Assembly: GCF_900289045.1 (NCBI RefSeq) | Contig: NZ_LT985188.1 | Coordinates: 620,001 to 684,000 of the forward strand | Direction: 5' to 3' | Length of the DNA: 64,000 bases | From: Micropruina glycogenica | GTDB lineage: Bacteria; Actinomycetota; Actinomycetes; Propionibacteriales; Propionibacteriaceae | Shown here: positions 7,812 through 16,932 of the stretch, piece after piece | Position numbering within the stretch: the stretch's first letter is position 1 | Layout: every line of letters starts with the position of its first letter | Notes under the pieces: generated by a model | The model's input: only the letters and a program-made list of their open reading frames with translations | The model's database searches: none | What the model was told of the DNA's origin: nothing | Made by a program: the position numbers and the translations under genes

Positions 7812-9053
7812 GTGACCTTCGAAGACCAGGCGCGGGCCGCCAAGCGGGCCGCCGTCACTCTCGCCACCCTCAATCGGGTGGCCAAGGACGCCGCGCTGAA
7901 CGCCATGGCCGACGCGCTGGCCGACGCCGAACGATCCGTGCTGGACGCCAACCTGCGCGACGTCGACCGGGCTCGCGAGGCGGGTACGTCCGACGCCCTG
8001 ATCGATCGGCTGCGACTCAACCCGCAGCGCGTCGACGGCATGGTCGGCGGGCTTCGTGACCTGGCCCGGCTGCCCGACCCGGTCGGCGACGTTGTGCGGG
8101 GTTGGACGAACGCCAACGGCGTGCAGGTGCGTCAGGTACGGGTGCCGTTCGGGGTGGTCGGCATCATCTACGAGGCCCGTCCGAACGTGACCGCCGACGC
8201 GGCCGGCATCTGCTTGAAGTCGGGCAACGCGGCGCTGTTGCGCGGGTCGTCCTCGGCCCTGGAATCGAATCGCGCCGTCGTCCAGGCGCTGCGCGCCGGT
8301 CTCGAGGCGGTGGGGTTGCCGGCCGACGCCGTGCAACTGGTCGAGGGTGGACGCGAGGTGACCGACGAGCTGATGGCGGCGCGCGGTCTGGTCGACGTGC
8401 TAATCCCGCGCGGCGGCGCCGGGCTGATCAACGCAGTCGTGAACGGCAGCAAGGTGCCGGTGATCGAAACCGGCACCGGCAACTGTCACATCTTCGTCGA
8501 CGCCAGTGCCGACCAGGCCATGGCCATCGAGATCCTGCTGAACGCCAAGGTGCAACGGCCCAGCGTGTGCAACGCGGCCGAGACGCTGCTGGTGCACGCC
8601 GCGATCGCCGACGAGTTCGTGCCCAAGGCGCTGGACGCTCTCGCCGCGCAGGGCGTCACTGTGCACGGCACCGACGCGGTGCAGCGCTATTCAGACCAGG
8701 TGGTGCCGGCCGGTCCGGACGAGTTCGACGCCGAGTACCTCTCGCTCGACATCGCCGCCGCCGTGGTCGACTCGGTGGACGCCGCCATCGAGCACATTCG
8801 CGACCACACCACCGGGCATTCGGAGACGATCGTCACCAACGATCGGGTCTCGGCCGACCGTTTCGTGGCCCAGGTGGACGCCGCCGCCGTACTGGTGAAC
8901 GCCTCGTCGCGCTTCGTGGACGGCGGCGAGTTCGGGTTCGGCGCCGAGATCGGCATCTCGACCCAGAAGTTGCACGCCCGCGGGCCGATGGGGCTGGCCG
9001 AGATGACCTCGTCGAAATACATCGTGACCGGCGACGGCCAGACCCGTCCGTGA
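7812..9053 (+). CDS. proA: Gamma-glutamyl phosphate reductase
   Basis: The product has 413 residues from GTG 7812 ([20 protein letters not shown]); E. coli ProA has 417. The frame is open upstream to 7692, but that part is repeat DNA. Motifs include [36 protein letters not shown], and the catalytic Cys253 in [15 protein letters not shown], ending MTSSKYIV. It reduces gamma-glutamyl phosphate to glutamate semialdehyde with NADPH in proline synthesis. It is normally co-transcribed with proB; here the two are 7.4 kb apart, so it probably has its own promoter between 7452 and 7811. Confidence 0.97.
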   Translation: MTFEDQARAAKRAAVTLATLNRVAKDAALNAMADALADAERSVLDANLRDVDRAREAGTSDALIDRLRLNPQRVDGMVGGLRDLARLPDPVGDVVRGWTNANGVQVRQVRVPFGVVGIIYEARPNVTADAAGICLKSGNAALLRGSSSALESNRAVVQALRAGLEAVGLPADAVQLVEGGREVTDELMAARGLVDVLIPRGGAGLINAVVNGSKVPVIETGTGNCHIFVDASADQAMAIEILLNAKVQRPSVCNAAETLLVHAAIADEFVPKALDALAAQGVTVHGTDAVQRYSDQVVPAGPDEFDAEYLSLDIAAAVVDSVDAAIEHIRDHTTGHSETIVTNDRVSADRFVAQVDAAAVLVNASSRFVDGGEFGFGAEIGISTQKLHARGPMGLAEMTSSKYIVTGDGQTRP

Positions 9054-9261
9054 GCCGCCGGCGTCCGATCGGCTCGTCAACTGATGACCGATCTGGTGCC
9101 CTCGCCCGCCTGCCGAGCGGTGATCCCCGCGACAACGGTCGTCATTTCACGACGACGGGCGGCCTCGGCCGTCACAGCGAAGCAGCTCACGTGCACCAAA
9201 GGTGCGGCGACAAGCGCATCTGCCGTGGCTCACGGCGCCCCGGGCCACTACGATGCCGCGC

Positions 9262-9402
9262 ATGGGCATTCTTCTGGAGACGACAGAGGCCGCAGCGCAC
9301 AACCCGTACTTTCCGTGGATCGTGGGCGCCACGGTGTTCGCCGCGTTGATGATCGGGCTGCGCGTGGTGTGGGGCGTGGGCAAGAGCCGTCCGCATAGCT
9401 GA
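9262..9402 (+). CDS. Small single-pass membrane protein between proA and nadD
   Basis: A 46-residue protein, [20 protein letters not shown]..., has one hydrophobic segment at about residues 18-37 ([20 protein letters not shown]) and a short basic end. An in-frame ATG at 9253 would add three residues. Its stop codon overlaps the nadD start (TGATG, 9400-9404), which suggests translational coupling. Short membrane proteins occupy this position between proA and nadD in many actinobacteria; I know of no function. The 208 bases from proA to this gene show no other gene. Confidence 0.7.
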   Translation: MGILLETTEAAAHNPYFPWIVGATVFAALMIGLRVVWGVGKSRPHS

Positions 9403-10034
9403 TGACCAATACCGGCATCGTCTGGAAGAACGACGGGTCCAGGCGGCGACGGCTCGGGGTGATGGGCGGCACGTTCGACCCGATTCACCACGGCCACCTG
9501 GTGGCGGCCAGCGAGGTGGGGGCCAGGTTCGGCCTCGACGAGGTGGTGTTCGTGCCCACCGGTCACCCGTGGCAGAAGGCCGACCGCGAGGTGTCGCTGG
9601 CCGAAGACCGCTACCTGATGACCACCATCGCCACCGCGTCGAACCCGCGGTTCTCGGTCAGCCGGGTCGACATCGACCGTCCCGGGTCGACCTACACCCT
9701 CGACACGCTGCACGACATTCGGGCCCACTACGGCGACGATGTCGACCTGTTCTTCATCACCGGTGCCGACGCGCTCAGCCAGATTCTGACCTGGCACGGC
9801 GTGCTGGAGCTGTTCGAGCTGGCCCACTTCGTGGGGGTCAGCAGGCCGGGCACTCCGCTCGGCGATCATGACATCGCGCACCTGCCGGCCGACAAGGTGA
9901 CCTTGATGGAGGTGCCGGCGCTCGCGATCTCATCCACCGACTGCCGCAACCGGGTGCAGGAGCGGCTGCCGATCTGGTACCTGGTGCCGGACGGTATCGT
10001 CCAGTACATCGCCAAGCGCGGCCTCTACCGCTAG
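9402..10034 (+). CDS. nadD: Nicotinate-nucleotide adenylyltransferase
   Basis: The 210-residue protein has the nucleotidyltransferase motif [20 protein letters not shown] near the N-terminus and the second motif [10 protein letters not shown] near the C-terminus, both typical of NadD. It adenylates nicotinic acid mononucleotide to deamido-NAD+ in NAD synthesis. It overlaps the stop of the small membrane protein gene and is followed after 24 bases by rsfS, the usual actinobacterial order. Confidence 0.96.
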   Translation: MTNTGIVWKNDGSRRRRLGVMGGTFDPIHHGHLVAASEVGARFGLDEVVFVPTGHPWQKADREVSLAEDRYLMTTIATASNPRFSVSRVDIDRPGSTYTLDTLHDIRAHYGDDVDLFFITGADALSQILTWHGVLELFELAHFVGVSRPGTPLGDHDIAHLPADKVTLMEVPALAISSTDCRNRVQERLPIWYLVPDGIVQYIAKRGLYR

Positions 10035-10058
10035 CACGCACGAAACCCTGGGAGCTCG

Positions 10059-10460
10059 ATGACTGCAACAGACCACGCGATCCGCCTCACCCGGCTCGCC
10101 GCAAAGGCGGCCTCCGACAAGCTCGGCAGCGATCCCGTGGCGTTCGACGTGTCTGTGCCCCTGGCGATCACCGACGTTTTCCTGATCGTGAGCGCGGGCA
10201 ACGAACGGCAGGTCGGCGCCATCGTCGACGCCGTCGAAGAGGCCCTGCTGGCCGACGGAGCCAAGCCGGCCAGGCGCGAGGGGCACGGTGAGAATCGCTG
10301 GGTGCTGCTCGACTTCATCGATCTGGTCGTGCACGTCATGCACAGCGAAGAGCGGGCGCTGTATACACTGGAAAGGCTGTGGCGGGACTGCCCGCGTATC
10401 GACCTGTCGGACGAACCGTCGGTGGAGCGTGTCGAGACCCCCGCGGCCCCCACGCCGTGA
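10059..10460 (+). CDS. rsfS: Ribosomal silencing factor RsfS
   Basis: The 133-residue protein shows the RsfS/DUF143 signatures DVFLIVSAGNERQVGAIVDAVEE, RREGHGENRWVLLDFIDLVV and HVMHSEERALYTLERLW. RsfS binds L14 on the 50S subunit and blocks subunit joining under starvation. GGGAG lies 6 bases before the ATG. The last bases overlap the next gene (GTGA at 10457-10460). Confidence 0.95.
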   Translation: MTATDHAIRLTRLAAKAASDKLGSDPVAFDVSVPLAITDVFLIVSAGNERQVGAIVDAVEEALLADGAKPARREGHGENRWVLLDFIDLVVHVMHSEERALYTLERLWRDCPRIDLSDEPSVERVETPAAPTP

Positions 10461-11074
10461 CCGCAACCCGGGTCGTGCTGTGGCGGCACGGCGAAACGGA
10501 GTGGAACGCCGACGGCCGGTACCAGGGCCAGGCCGACGTGGCGCTCAACGAGCGGGGTGTGGCCCAGGCACGGGCGGCGGCGCCCTACCTGGCGGCCCTG
10601 GGGCCGGCGCGCATCGTGTCGTCCGACCTGGGCCGAGCCGGCGCGACCGCCGATGAGTTGGGTGCGCTGACCGGGTTGCCGGTCGAGCCGAACCGCCGGC
10701 TGCAAGAGATCAACGTGGGCGACTGGGTCGGGCTGACCAACGAGCAGGTGTTCGCCGCGCACCCCGACTTTCGCGAGGCCCTGTATGCCGGACGAGACGC
10801 GCGCCGATCGGCGTCCGGTGAGACCGGGTCCGAGGCGGGCGCCCGGGTGGCCGAGGCGCTGCTCGACCTCGCCCTCGACACCCCCGACGGACAGACCGTG
10901 GTCGCCGTTGGGCACGGGTTTTCGCTGCGGGTGGCGTCGGTCTTTCTGCTGGGCCTTGACTACGCCCACAACCTCACCCTGGGCGGTCTGTGGAACGCGT
11001 CATGGTCGATTCTGCAGCCGGCGGGGGAGAGTTGGCGGCTGCTGTCGTGGAACAACGTCGCGCCTGGCCGGTAA
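10457..11074 (+). CDS. Histidine phosphatase family protein (phosphoglycerate-mutase-like)
   Basis: The 205-residue protein begins VTATRVVLWRHGETEWNADG, containing the RHGE phosphohistidine motif, and has the second histidine in VVAVGHGFSLRVA. GTG 10457 overlaps the rsfS stop. Such phosphatases are commonly annotated GpmB or glucosyl-3-phosphoglycerate phosphatase; this position after rsfS is conserved in actinobacteria. The substrate cannot be deduced from sequence. The gene is followed by a 167-base spacer filled with the GGGGACGGTTC repeat. Confidence 0.92.
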   Translation: MTATRVVLWRHGETEWNADGRYQGQADVALNERGVAQARAAAPYLAALGPARIVSSDLGRAGATADELGALTGLPVEPNRRLQEINVGDWVGLTNEQVFAAHPDFREALYAGRDARRSASGETGSEAGARVAEALLDLALDTPDGQTVVAVGHGFSLRVASVFLLGLDYAHNLTLGGLWNASWSILQPAGESWRLLSWNNVAPGR

Positions 11075-11161
11075 CTGGGCACGGTCATTACTGCTCAGGA
11101 CCATGGCGAGCTGGGAGATGAACCGTTCCCGATTCGTGATCGGAACACCCCGTCACCTCGT

Positions 11162-11244
11162 GAGCCGGAATGAGAACCGTCCCTTGAGCCAGAAGTAGAA
11201 CCGTCCCCTGATCCGGATCAGGGGACGGTTCTACTTCTGGCTCA
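11162..11244. repeat. 24-bp repeat unit plus perfect 60-bp palindrome
   Basis: AACCGTCCC units start at 11175 and 11199 (24-bp spacing). Bases 11185-11244 form a perfect palindrome with two 30-bp arms and no loop, centred on ATCC/GGAT at 11214/11215. The arms contain TGAGCCAGAAG and GAACCGTCCCC. The element lies between two convergent genes and could terminate both. Its right arm supplies the stop codon of the leftward gene that begins at 13890. Confidence 0.92.
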
Positions 11245-13890
11245 GGACTGGCGACGGCGGGCGATCAGGGCGACCACGCCCGCTGTCGCCGCTGCGGCGC
11301 CCGTCACCCAGGCCCACGTCGGCACCGCCTTGCCCGCGGGTGCCGCAGCCTCCGGTTCGCCGCCCAGGTGAACCACACCAGCGCTGCCGTCAACCGTGAT
11401 CACGTCACCCGTGGCGATGCGCTTGGTTGCCACGCCGGTGCCGAGGACGGCCGGAATGCCGTACTCGCGGGCCACGATCGAGCCGTGGCTGAGCACCCCA
11501 CCGATGTCGGTCACCACCCCCGCGGCCAGGGCGAACAACGGGGTGTAGGCGGGGGTGGTGATCGAGGCCACCAGAATCTCGCCCGGCTGAAACGCGGCGA
11601 AGTCCTCTGCCCCGGCTAGCACCCGGGCGGGCGCGGTGACGATGCCGCCCGAACCGCCCGTGCCCTTCAACGTCGGACCGGTCTGCTCGCCGGTGTGGGC
11701 GGGCATCATGCTGTCCATCCAGGTGATCCAGCCCGCCACCGGCAGGTACTGCGGCGGGGTGGCGAGCGCCTGCCCGCGCCAGATCATGCGCCGCTCGTCG
11801 ATGGACGCCCGGTGGTCGCGCACGGCGCCCCCGTCGTCGAGGGCGGCCGCATCGGTCTCAGCCTCGGCCTCGGTCAGCCAGTACACGTCCGCGACCGATT
11901 CGATGCCTCCGGCCGCCACGAGCCGCGCGCCCAACTCACCGAGCAACGCCCGCATGGTGGGCCAGCCCAGACCAATCGCCGCGAGGGCGTCCTCGCGAAT
12001 CGGCGCCCACCGCTGCGCCGCGCTCAGGCTCGCCCGCGCCATGCGGCGCCGGACGGGGTCGAGTCGGTCCATCAGTTCGCCGGTGAGCATGCTGCGCCGC
12101 TGCGTCATGCGGCGCTGGCGTTCCGCAGGGTCGGCCGCTCGACCGGCAATCGCATGCCGGACCGCCTCGAGCACCGGCGTCGGCTCGTCCGCCGGCACCG
12201 GGTTGGCGAAGTCAAGGTTGTACAGCGTGTGACCGTGAGCGTCCAGATGGGCGGCGAACCGGGCCCGGAACCGACCCCAGTCGGCGTCGGCGACACCCTC
12301 GGGGGCATCGTGCGGCAGGGGAGCGCCGACCCGCTCGAGCGCCTCGGGCAGCCCCGGCACGTCCCGACACCACACGGCCAGTTCGTACAGCGCCTTCTCG
12401 GCCACGATGGGGGCCGAATCGAAGCCGAGCAGAAAATCGGACGCCTGCGCGTCGCTCGACCCGCGCAGCACACCGTCATACAGGGCCGCCCAACTGAGCT
12501 CGGTGGTTGCGGCCATCGGAATCACCATCTGCACGTTGGTGTAGTAGCGGCAACCGGCTTCGAGCAGTTCGCGGGCGCCCTGCAGCAACTCGGCCCCGCT
12601 CAGTTCGGACGGCGGCCGCGACGACCACGGCGCCACGACGTCGCGGTAGGCGGGCAGGGCCCGGTCGCGCCAACGGTCGAGCACGAAGTTCTTGCGGCTC
12701 AGCAGCCGCAGCGCATGCGGGGTCATGCCCCACATCTTGTTCAGCGCGGCGTTGCTGTAGTCGTAGAAGGCGTAGCCGTTGATGGTCACGAAGTCGATGT
12801 CGAGCTCACCCAGGTTGGGGCCCAGTTCGGCCATCAGTGCCTTCAGACCCGCCGGCACCGCCGGTCTGACCAGGTCGGCGAACAGGGGCGTCAGCGGGTC
12901 GGGCAACTGTTCGATGATGCTGGCGCGAAAGTACATCGCCTTGTCACGGGGCATTGGCCACTCGGTCGGGCGATCACCGGTCGGCTCGGGCAGTGCGGTG
13001 ATCGGCCGCGCCTGCAGCAGGGCGAACCGCTCGCCGACCAGCGCCCACTCGACGTCTTGCGGGCGTCCGAAATGCTGCTCGACCCGCGCACCCAGAGCGG
13101 CCAGTTCGCGGGCCTGCTCGGTGGTCAGCGTGGCCCGGTCGACCAGATCGGCCGGCGTGGCCTCGGTGGTCGACCCGCCGTCGGTGAGCACGGCGCGCAC
13201 AGACTTGCCGGCGATGCGTTGCCGCACGTCAGTGCCGGCCGTGACGACGTACTCGTCGGGTTCGACCTGGCCGCCGACCACGGCCTCACCCAGCCCCCAC
13301 GCGGCGGTGATGACGGTCTGGTCGCGGCGTCCGTTGCCCGGGTTGGCGGTGAACATCACCCCGGCCACGTCGGCGGGCACGAGCCGCTGCACGACCACCG
13401 CGATGCGCGGCGCCGCGCCGGTGTGGTGCTGGGCCCGGTACGCCACCGCGCGCTCGCCCCAGAGCGAGGCCCAGCAGCGCCTGATCGACGCCAGCAGCGC
13501 GTCAGTGCCGGTGACGTTGAGGTAGGTGTCCTGCTGGCCGGCGAAGCTGGCGTCGGGCAGGTCTTCGGCGGTCGCCGACGACCGTACCGCCACGGCCGGC
13601 TCGTCCAGGTCGCGGTAGGCGCCGGCGATCGCGTCGGTCAGTTCCGGCGGCAGTGCGACGGTGTCGAAGAGCCGGGCGATACCGGCGGCGTCCCCGGCCT
13701 CGACCAGCTGCGCCAAGTCGGTGCCGGCGACGGCCAGGTCATAACCGGCCGTGGTGACCACGAACCCGTCGGGTACGGCGAAACCGGCTCGGACGAGCTC
13801 GCCGAGGTTGGCCGCCTTGCCGCCGACCTCAGCCAGGCCGTTCGCGGAGCATGTCGAGAGGGGAAGAACCAGAGGCGTTTCGGCCATCAT
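11242..13890 (-). CDS. PEP-synthase-like dikinase of rifampicin-phosphotransferase architecture, with C-terminal membrane segment
   Basis: The 882-residue protein has an N-terminal ATP-grasp domain (GLAEVGGKAANLGELVRAGF, VRSSATAEDLPDASFAGQQD near residue 100, LLQARPI near 350), a long helical middle domain, and a C-terminal swivelling His domain (GGVLSHGSIVAREYGIPAV, His802). In PEP synthase the His domain is central and followed by a PEP-binding barrel; here it is last, as in rifampicin phosphotransferases. An ATP-to-acceptor phosphotransferase (antibiotic or other small molecule) is therefore likelier than PEP synthesis. After the His domain come about 22 hydrophobic residues (WAWVTGAAAATAGVVALI) and RRRQS, a possible tail anchor. 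The stop lies inside the 60-bp palindrome. Alternative start ATG at 13887. Confidence 0.8.
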   Translation of the reverse strand: MMAETPLVLPLSTCSANGLAEVGGKAANLGELVRAGFAVPDGFVVTTAGYDLAVAGTDLAQLVEAGDAAGIARLFDTVALPPELTDAIAGAYRDLDEPAVAVRSSATAEDLPDASFAGQQDTYLNVTGTDALLASIRRCWASLWGERAVAYRAQHHTGAAPRIAVVVQRLVPADVAGVMFTANPGNGRRDQTVITAAWGLGEAVVGGQVEPDEYVVTAGTDVRQRIAGKSVRAVLTDGGSTTEATPADLVDRATLTTEQARELAALGARVEQHFGRPQDVEWALVGERFALLQARPITALPEPTGDRPTEWPMPRDKAMYFRASIIEQLPDPLTPLFADLVRPAVPAGLKALMAELGPNLGELDIDFVTINGYAFYDYSNAALNKMWGMTPHALRLLSRKNFVLDRWRDRALPAYRDVVAPWSSRPPSELSGAELLQGARELLEAGCRYYTNVQMVIPMAATTELSWAALYDGVLRGSSDAQASDFLLGFDSAPIVAEKALYELAVWCRDVPGLPEALERVGAPLPHDAPEGVADADWGRFRARFAAHLDAHGHTLYNLDFANPVPADEPTPVLEAVRHAIAGRAADPAERQRRMTQRRSMLTGELMDRLDPVRRRMARASLSAAQRWAPIREDALAAIGLGWPTMRALLGELGARLVAAGGIESVADVYWLTEAEAETDAAALDDGGAVRDHRASIDERRMIWRGQALATPPQYLPVAGWITWMDSMMPAHTGEQTGPTLKGTGGSGGIVTAPARVLAGAEDFAAFQPGEILVASITTPAYTPLFALAAGVVTDIGGVLSHGSIVAREYGIPAVLGTGVATKRIATGDVITVDGSAGVVHLGGEPEAAAPAGKAVPTWAWVTGAAAATAGVVALIARRRQS

Positions 13891-13969
13891 GATCGCGAGT
13901 CTTCTCCGGCCCCTTCGATTTCACAAGCCCGCGCCGATTCGGTAACGTTGACCCTCGTCCGCAGTACTC

Positions 13970-14042
13970 GGGGCTATGGCGCAGTTGGTAGCGCGCTTCC
14001 ATGGCATGGAAGAGGTCAGGGGTTCGAATCCCCTTAGCTCCA
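13970..14042 (+). tRNA. tRNA-Ala (anticodon GGC)
   Basis: The 73-base sequence folds as a full cloverleaf. The acceptor stem is GGGGCTA/TAGCTCC (one G-U pair), the D arm contains GGCGCAGTTGGTAGCGC, and the anticodon stem CTTCC/GGAAG encloses ATGGCAT with anticodon GGC. The T arm is AGGGG-TTCGAAT-CCCCT. The discriminator is A and CCA is not encoded. Its 3' end marks one side of the integrase-bearing island. Confidence 0.95.
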
Positions 14043-15675
14043 CCCAAAGTGTCTTACGGGAACACGCGACATCGCTGTTCCCGGTCGTTGAGCCTGTCGA
14101 GGCGTCCCTTTTGGCTTCCTTGCCTCCGGTCGCCTCGCGAACGGTTCCGCGAGGCGCGGGTGTAGCTGCTCGTCCTCGGTGATCTCCAACCGCGTGTAGA
14201 ACGCTTGGTTCGCCAGCCTCCTGCTCCCGTCGTCCGAGTGAGCGTAGGCACGGCGCGCGTCGGCAAGCAGCCGCAGGCTGTCGTGGAGGAACCCCCGACC
14301 GCCGACGTGCAGTTCGTCGTGCTCGCGCAGGCGGTGCTCGATGTCGGCGAGTCCGGCTCGGACGCGGTCTTGGTGCCGCTTGAGAGTCGGAAGGTCGATG
14401 GCGTCGGCGAAGTGCGCCGCCAGGAGCTTGTCGCTCTCGGCCTCCAGGCGTGCACGGTTCGCCGTGAGGTCGGCGAACTCCTGATCGCGGCCAGCAGATC
14501 GCTTGTCGAACGCGGCGTCAACCTCGGCGGCGAGGTGCCGGTAGTCGTCTTCGCTGATCGTGATGTTGGCGTAGGAGTCTTCGACCAAGCGCTCCGCAAC
14601 CTGGACGGGCACCGCTCGGCGGGTGCAGGTTGTCCGTTTTGATGCCCTACCGGAGCAGACGAAGTAGGCGTAGGTCGTGCCTCTCGGATTGGTGGCGAAG
14701 TCCAGCAGCATCCGCGACCCGCAAGTACCGCAGTGCAGCAGACCCTTCAGATGGTGAGCATGCTGCACATGCCGGGTTGCGTGCGCGTTGCGAGCCTTCA
14801 ACAGCGACTGCACCTGATCGAACAACGCTGGCTTCACAATGGGCTCGTGCGCGCCGGGATGCAGCGCGCCCTTGTAGCGGATAACTCCGGCGTAGTACGG
14901 GTTCGTCAACACACGGTAGAGCGCATTCTTCCCCAGCGGCCTGGATGGACGCTTCGGCGACGGCACCGACACCAGGCCACGCGCGGTGAGATCGCGCAGC
15001 AGCGCCGTCACAGAGGTCTCGCCGGCGGCGTAACGCTCGAACGCCCACGCGATCAGCGGTGCACGTTCGGGATCAACCTCGACGGTGCGTATCTCGCGGC
15101 CTTGGTCGTCGGTCTGGCGCACTTTGAGGTAGCCGATGGGAGCGCGTCCTGGGGTACCGCCTTGCGCGACCTTCTGCGTGAGCCCCTTGGTGACTTCGGT
15201 GGCGAGGTTGCGGGGAGTAGAACTCGGCGATGCTCGACATGATGCCGTGAACGAGCATCCCCGAAGGCGTCTGATCGATCGACTCGGTAGCCGACACGAG
15301 CGTGACCCCGGCGCTGATGAGCGCTTCGTGAATCTTCACATCATCGGCGCGGTTACGGGCGAGCCGGTCGAGCTTGTGCACGATGCAGAACTGCACCTGC
15401 GACGCGGCGATGAACGCCAGCATGTCCTGCAGCCCGCCACGATCCGCTGAGCGCGCTGATTCTCCGGCGTCGATGAACTCGCGCACGCTCCGCGCGCCCG
15501 GCTCGTCGGCTTTCCTCGCGTTGGCCTCGCGCTGGGCGGGGATCGAGAAGCCTTCGTCGGTGCCGCCGCGCTCGGCCTGCTCCCGCGTCGAGACGCGGAG
15601 GTAGGACACAGCCAGCATGACGGGGGTCTCGGCGGCCCGCTGGGACGTCGTGGTGTCGAGTGTCGCGGTGCTCAT
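14034..15675 (-). pseudogene. Large serine recombinase/integrase, frameshifted
   Basis: The protein begins MSTATLDTTTSQ (ATG 15673-15675, good AGGAG upstream), with the resolvase catalytic region SYLRVSTREQAERGG, HKLDRLARN and GIMSSIAEFYS. It then shifts frame and continues as a recombinase domain (PLIAWAFERYAAGETSVTAL, VLTNPYYAGVIRYKG), a C4 zinc ribbon (HCGTCGSRM...CSGR...CTRR) and a coiled coil. The shift lies in GGGG at 15212-15215; removing one base restores NLATEVTKGL after FYS and gives a 546-residue protein of normal size. Either the gene is inactive or the base is a sequencing error. The C-terminal tail reads through a host-like repeat into the tRNA-Ala 3' end. It is the likely mobility gene of the island. 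Confidence 0.88.
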
Positions 15676-15742
15676 CGGAGGCTCCTTGCCGGGGTGCTTC
15701 TTGGTGTCGATCCTCTCGCGCACCCCTGACAAAACGAAGAGC

Positions 15743-16021
15743 TCAGCGGGGCGCAGATGCCAGGCCCTCGGGCGGTGGCAGCCCGTAGGGGTCGGGCTCG
15801 CCGTCCAGCCAGGCGCGGTGTCGGGCCTCGGCGATGTTCAGCACCCACTCGATCAGCTTGCCGAGGTCAGGCTCCTCGCGCCGCGTCACACGCAGCCTCA
15901 GGTTCCGATCGTCGCTTCGCATGCCAGACAGGTGCACGGGCCTCCGCACGATGCACACTTTCGCCCGTCCGCCCGTCACCACTTTGAGGTCACACGCCTC
16001 TTGCAGATCCAACATCGACAC
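15743..16021 (-). CDS. Small hypothetical protein upstream of the integrase
   Basis: A 92-residue protein (MSMLDLQEACDLKVVTGGRAK... EEPDLGKLIEWVLNIAEARHRAWLDGEPD) with no domain I recognise. It is rich in charged residues and has no membrane segment. It ends 67 bases before the integrase start on the same strand and is divergent from the next gene, so it may be an integrase accessory or excision-related protein; that is only a positional guess. Confidence 0.55.
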   Translation of the reverse strand: MSMLDLQEACDLKVVTGGRAKVCIVRRPVHLSGMRSDDRNLRLRVTRREEPDLGKLIEWVLNIAEARHRAWLDGEPDPYGLPPPEGLASAPR

Positions 16022-16055
16022 TTACGTCGGTGACGAAACAGACGTACCTTAGAGC

Positions 16056-16769
16056 ATGGCCACCAAGCGCTACGACCCCACAGCGACCGACTTCAACGGC
16101 CGCTACTCCCGCTGGGTCGCCGCCCTCGAAGCGGGCGACGATGCGGAGCTGCTGGAAGCGACCCTGGCACTCCCGACGCTCAACAAGCGCGTGCTCGGGA
16201 AGCTCGCCGCAGTGGACCGAGACGAGCCCGACTCGACGGTGCGTGCGGAGCGAAAGCGCATGCTCGTGCTGCTCAGCGAGATCAACGCAAACCAGGCCGC
16301 ACGCCTCCGTGAACGTAAGCAGGCGGAGCAGCGCCGCCGGGACCGAACGGTACGTGTTGAGCGCCGGGTCGAGCTGCCAACCACTTGCGCCCGGTGCGGC
16401 ACCAAGCTCAAAGAGGTGAGGTCCACAGGCAGGCCGCGCCTGTACTGTTCTCCCGCTTGCCGCAAGGCCGCCTACGAAGACCGCCGCGCCCACCGCGACG
16501 GCGCTGTCAAGGTGCAGGTCGTCGAGAAAGTCGTCACCGAGGTGCGAGAACGCCGCATCGAGGTGCCACACCCTCGGAGCGACTGCGTCAAGGCGGTGCT
16601 GGCCGACGACGACCTCATGGTCTCAGTGATCTGGACACTCACGGCCCTCGTGCGCGACCGCACCCGCAAGGCGTACGACCCCGACCAGCCGAGGTTCAGG
16701 AAGCTCTCGCACCACGTCCAGGCGCTCCATGCCGCAGTCGTAGAGCGAGCAACCGCCAGCGCTCCATAG
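16056..16769 (+). CDS. Hypothetical protein with a four-cysteine zinc motif
   Basis: The 237-residue protein has a charged helical N-terminus (RLRERKQAEQRRRDRTVRVE), then a CARC...CSPACRKAAYEDRRA segment at about residues 110-145 resembling short treble-clef zinc motifs. Its C-terminus is helical (VIWTLTALVRDRTRKAYDPDQP). It is divergent from the small gene at 15743-16021 and sits 163 bases upstream of hsdM. I do not recognise a family. A DNA- or protein-binding role in the island is possible. Confidence 0.6.
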   Translation: MATKRYDPTATDFNGRYSRWVAALEAGDDAELLEATLALPTLNKRVLGKLAAVDRDEPDSTVRAERKRMLVLLSEINANQAARLRERKQAEQRRRDRTVRVERRVELPTTCARCGTKLKEVRSTGRPRLYCSPACRKAAYEDRRAHRDGAVKVQVVEKVVTEVRERRIEVPHPRSDCVKAVLADDDLMVSVIWTLTALVRDRTRKAYDPDQPRFRKLSHHVQALHAAVVERATASAP

Positions 16770-16932
16770 TTCGACGATCCCCCTCTCGGGCACGACACTC
16801 GGAGAGAATGTCCGTGGTGGCGCCTATCGTCATCCGTGGGGAGCGAAGCTATCGGTTCCAGTGTGATCTGCGTGCAGACGGTTCACCGCGCCCCGCGACC
16901 GGACACCCGAAGCACGACTCGAAGGACACGCG

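Noticed and set aside
11242-13890. Annotation as classical PEP synthase (ppsA)
   Set aside because: The His domain is C-terminal and the PEP-binding barrel is missing, so the architecture is not that of PpsA.
11695-14037. 780-residue open frame on the + strand opposite the dikinase
   Set aside because: Antisense shadow of a well supported gene; no ribosome site and it would run into tRNA-Ala.
14057-14083. CGGGAACA/TGTTCCCG stem as terminator of tRNA-Ala
   Set aside because: The 8-bp inverted repeat has an 11-base loop and no T tract, and lies inside the 3' end of the integrase frame; not convincing.
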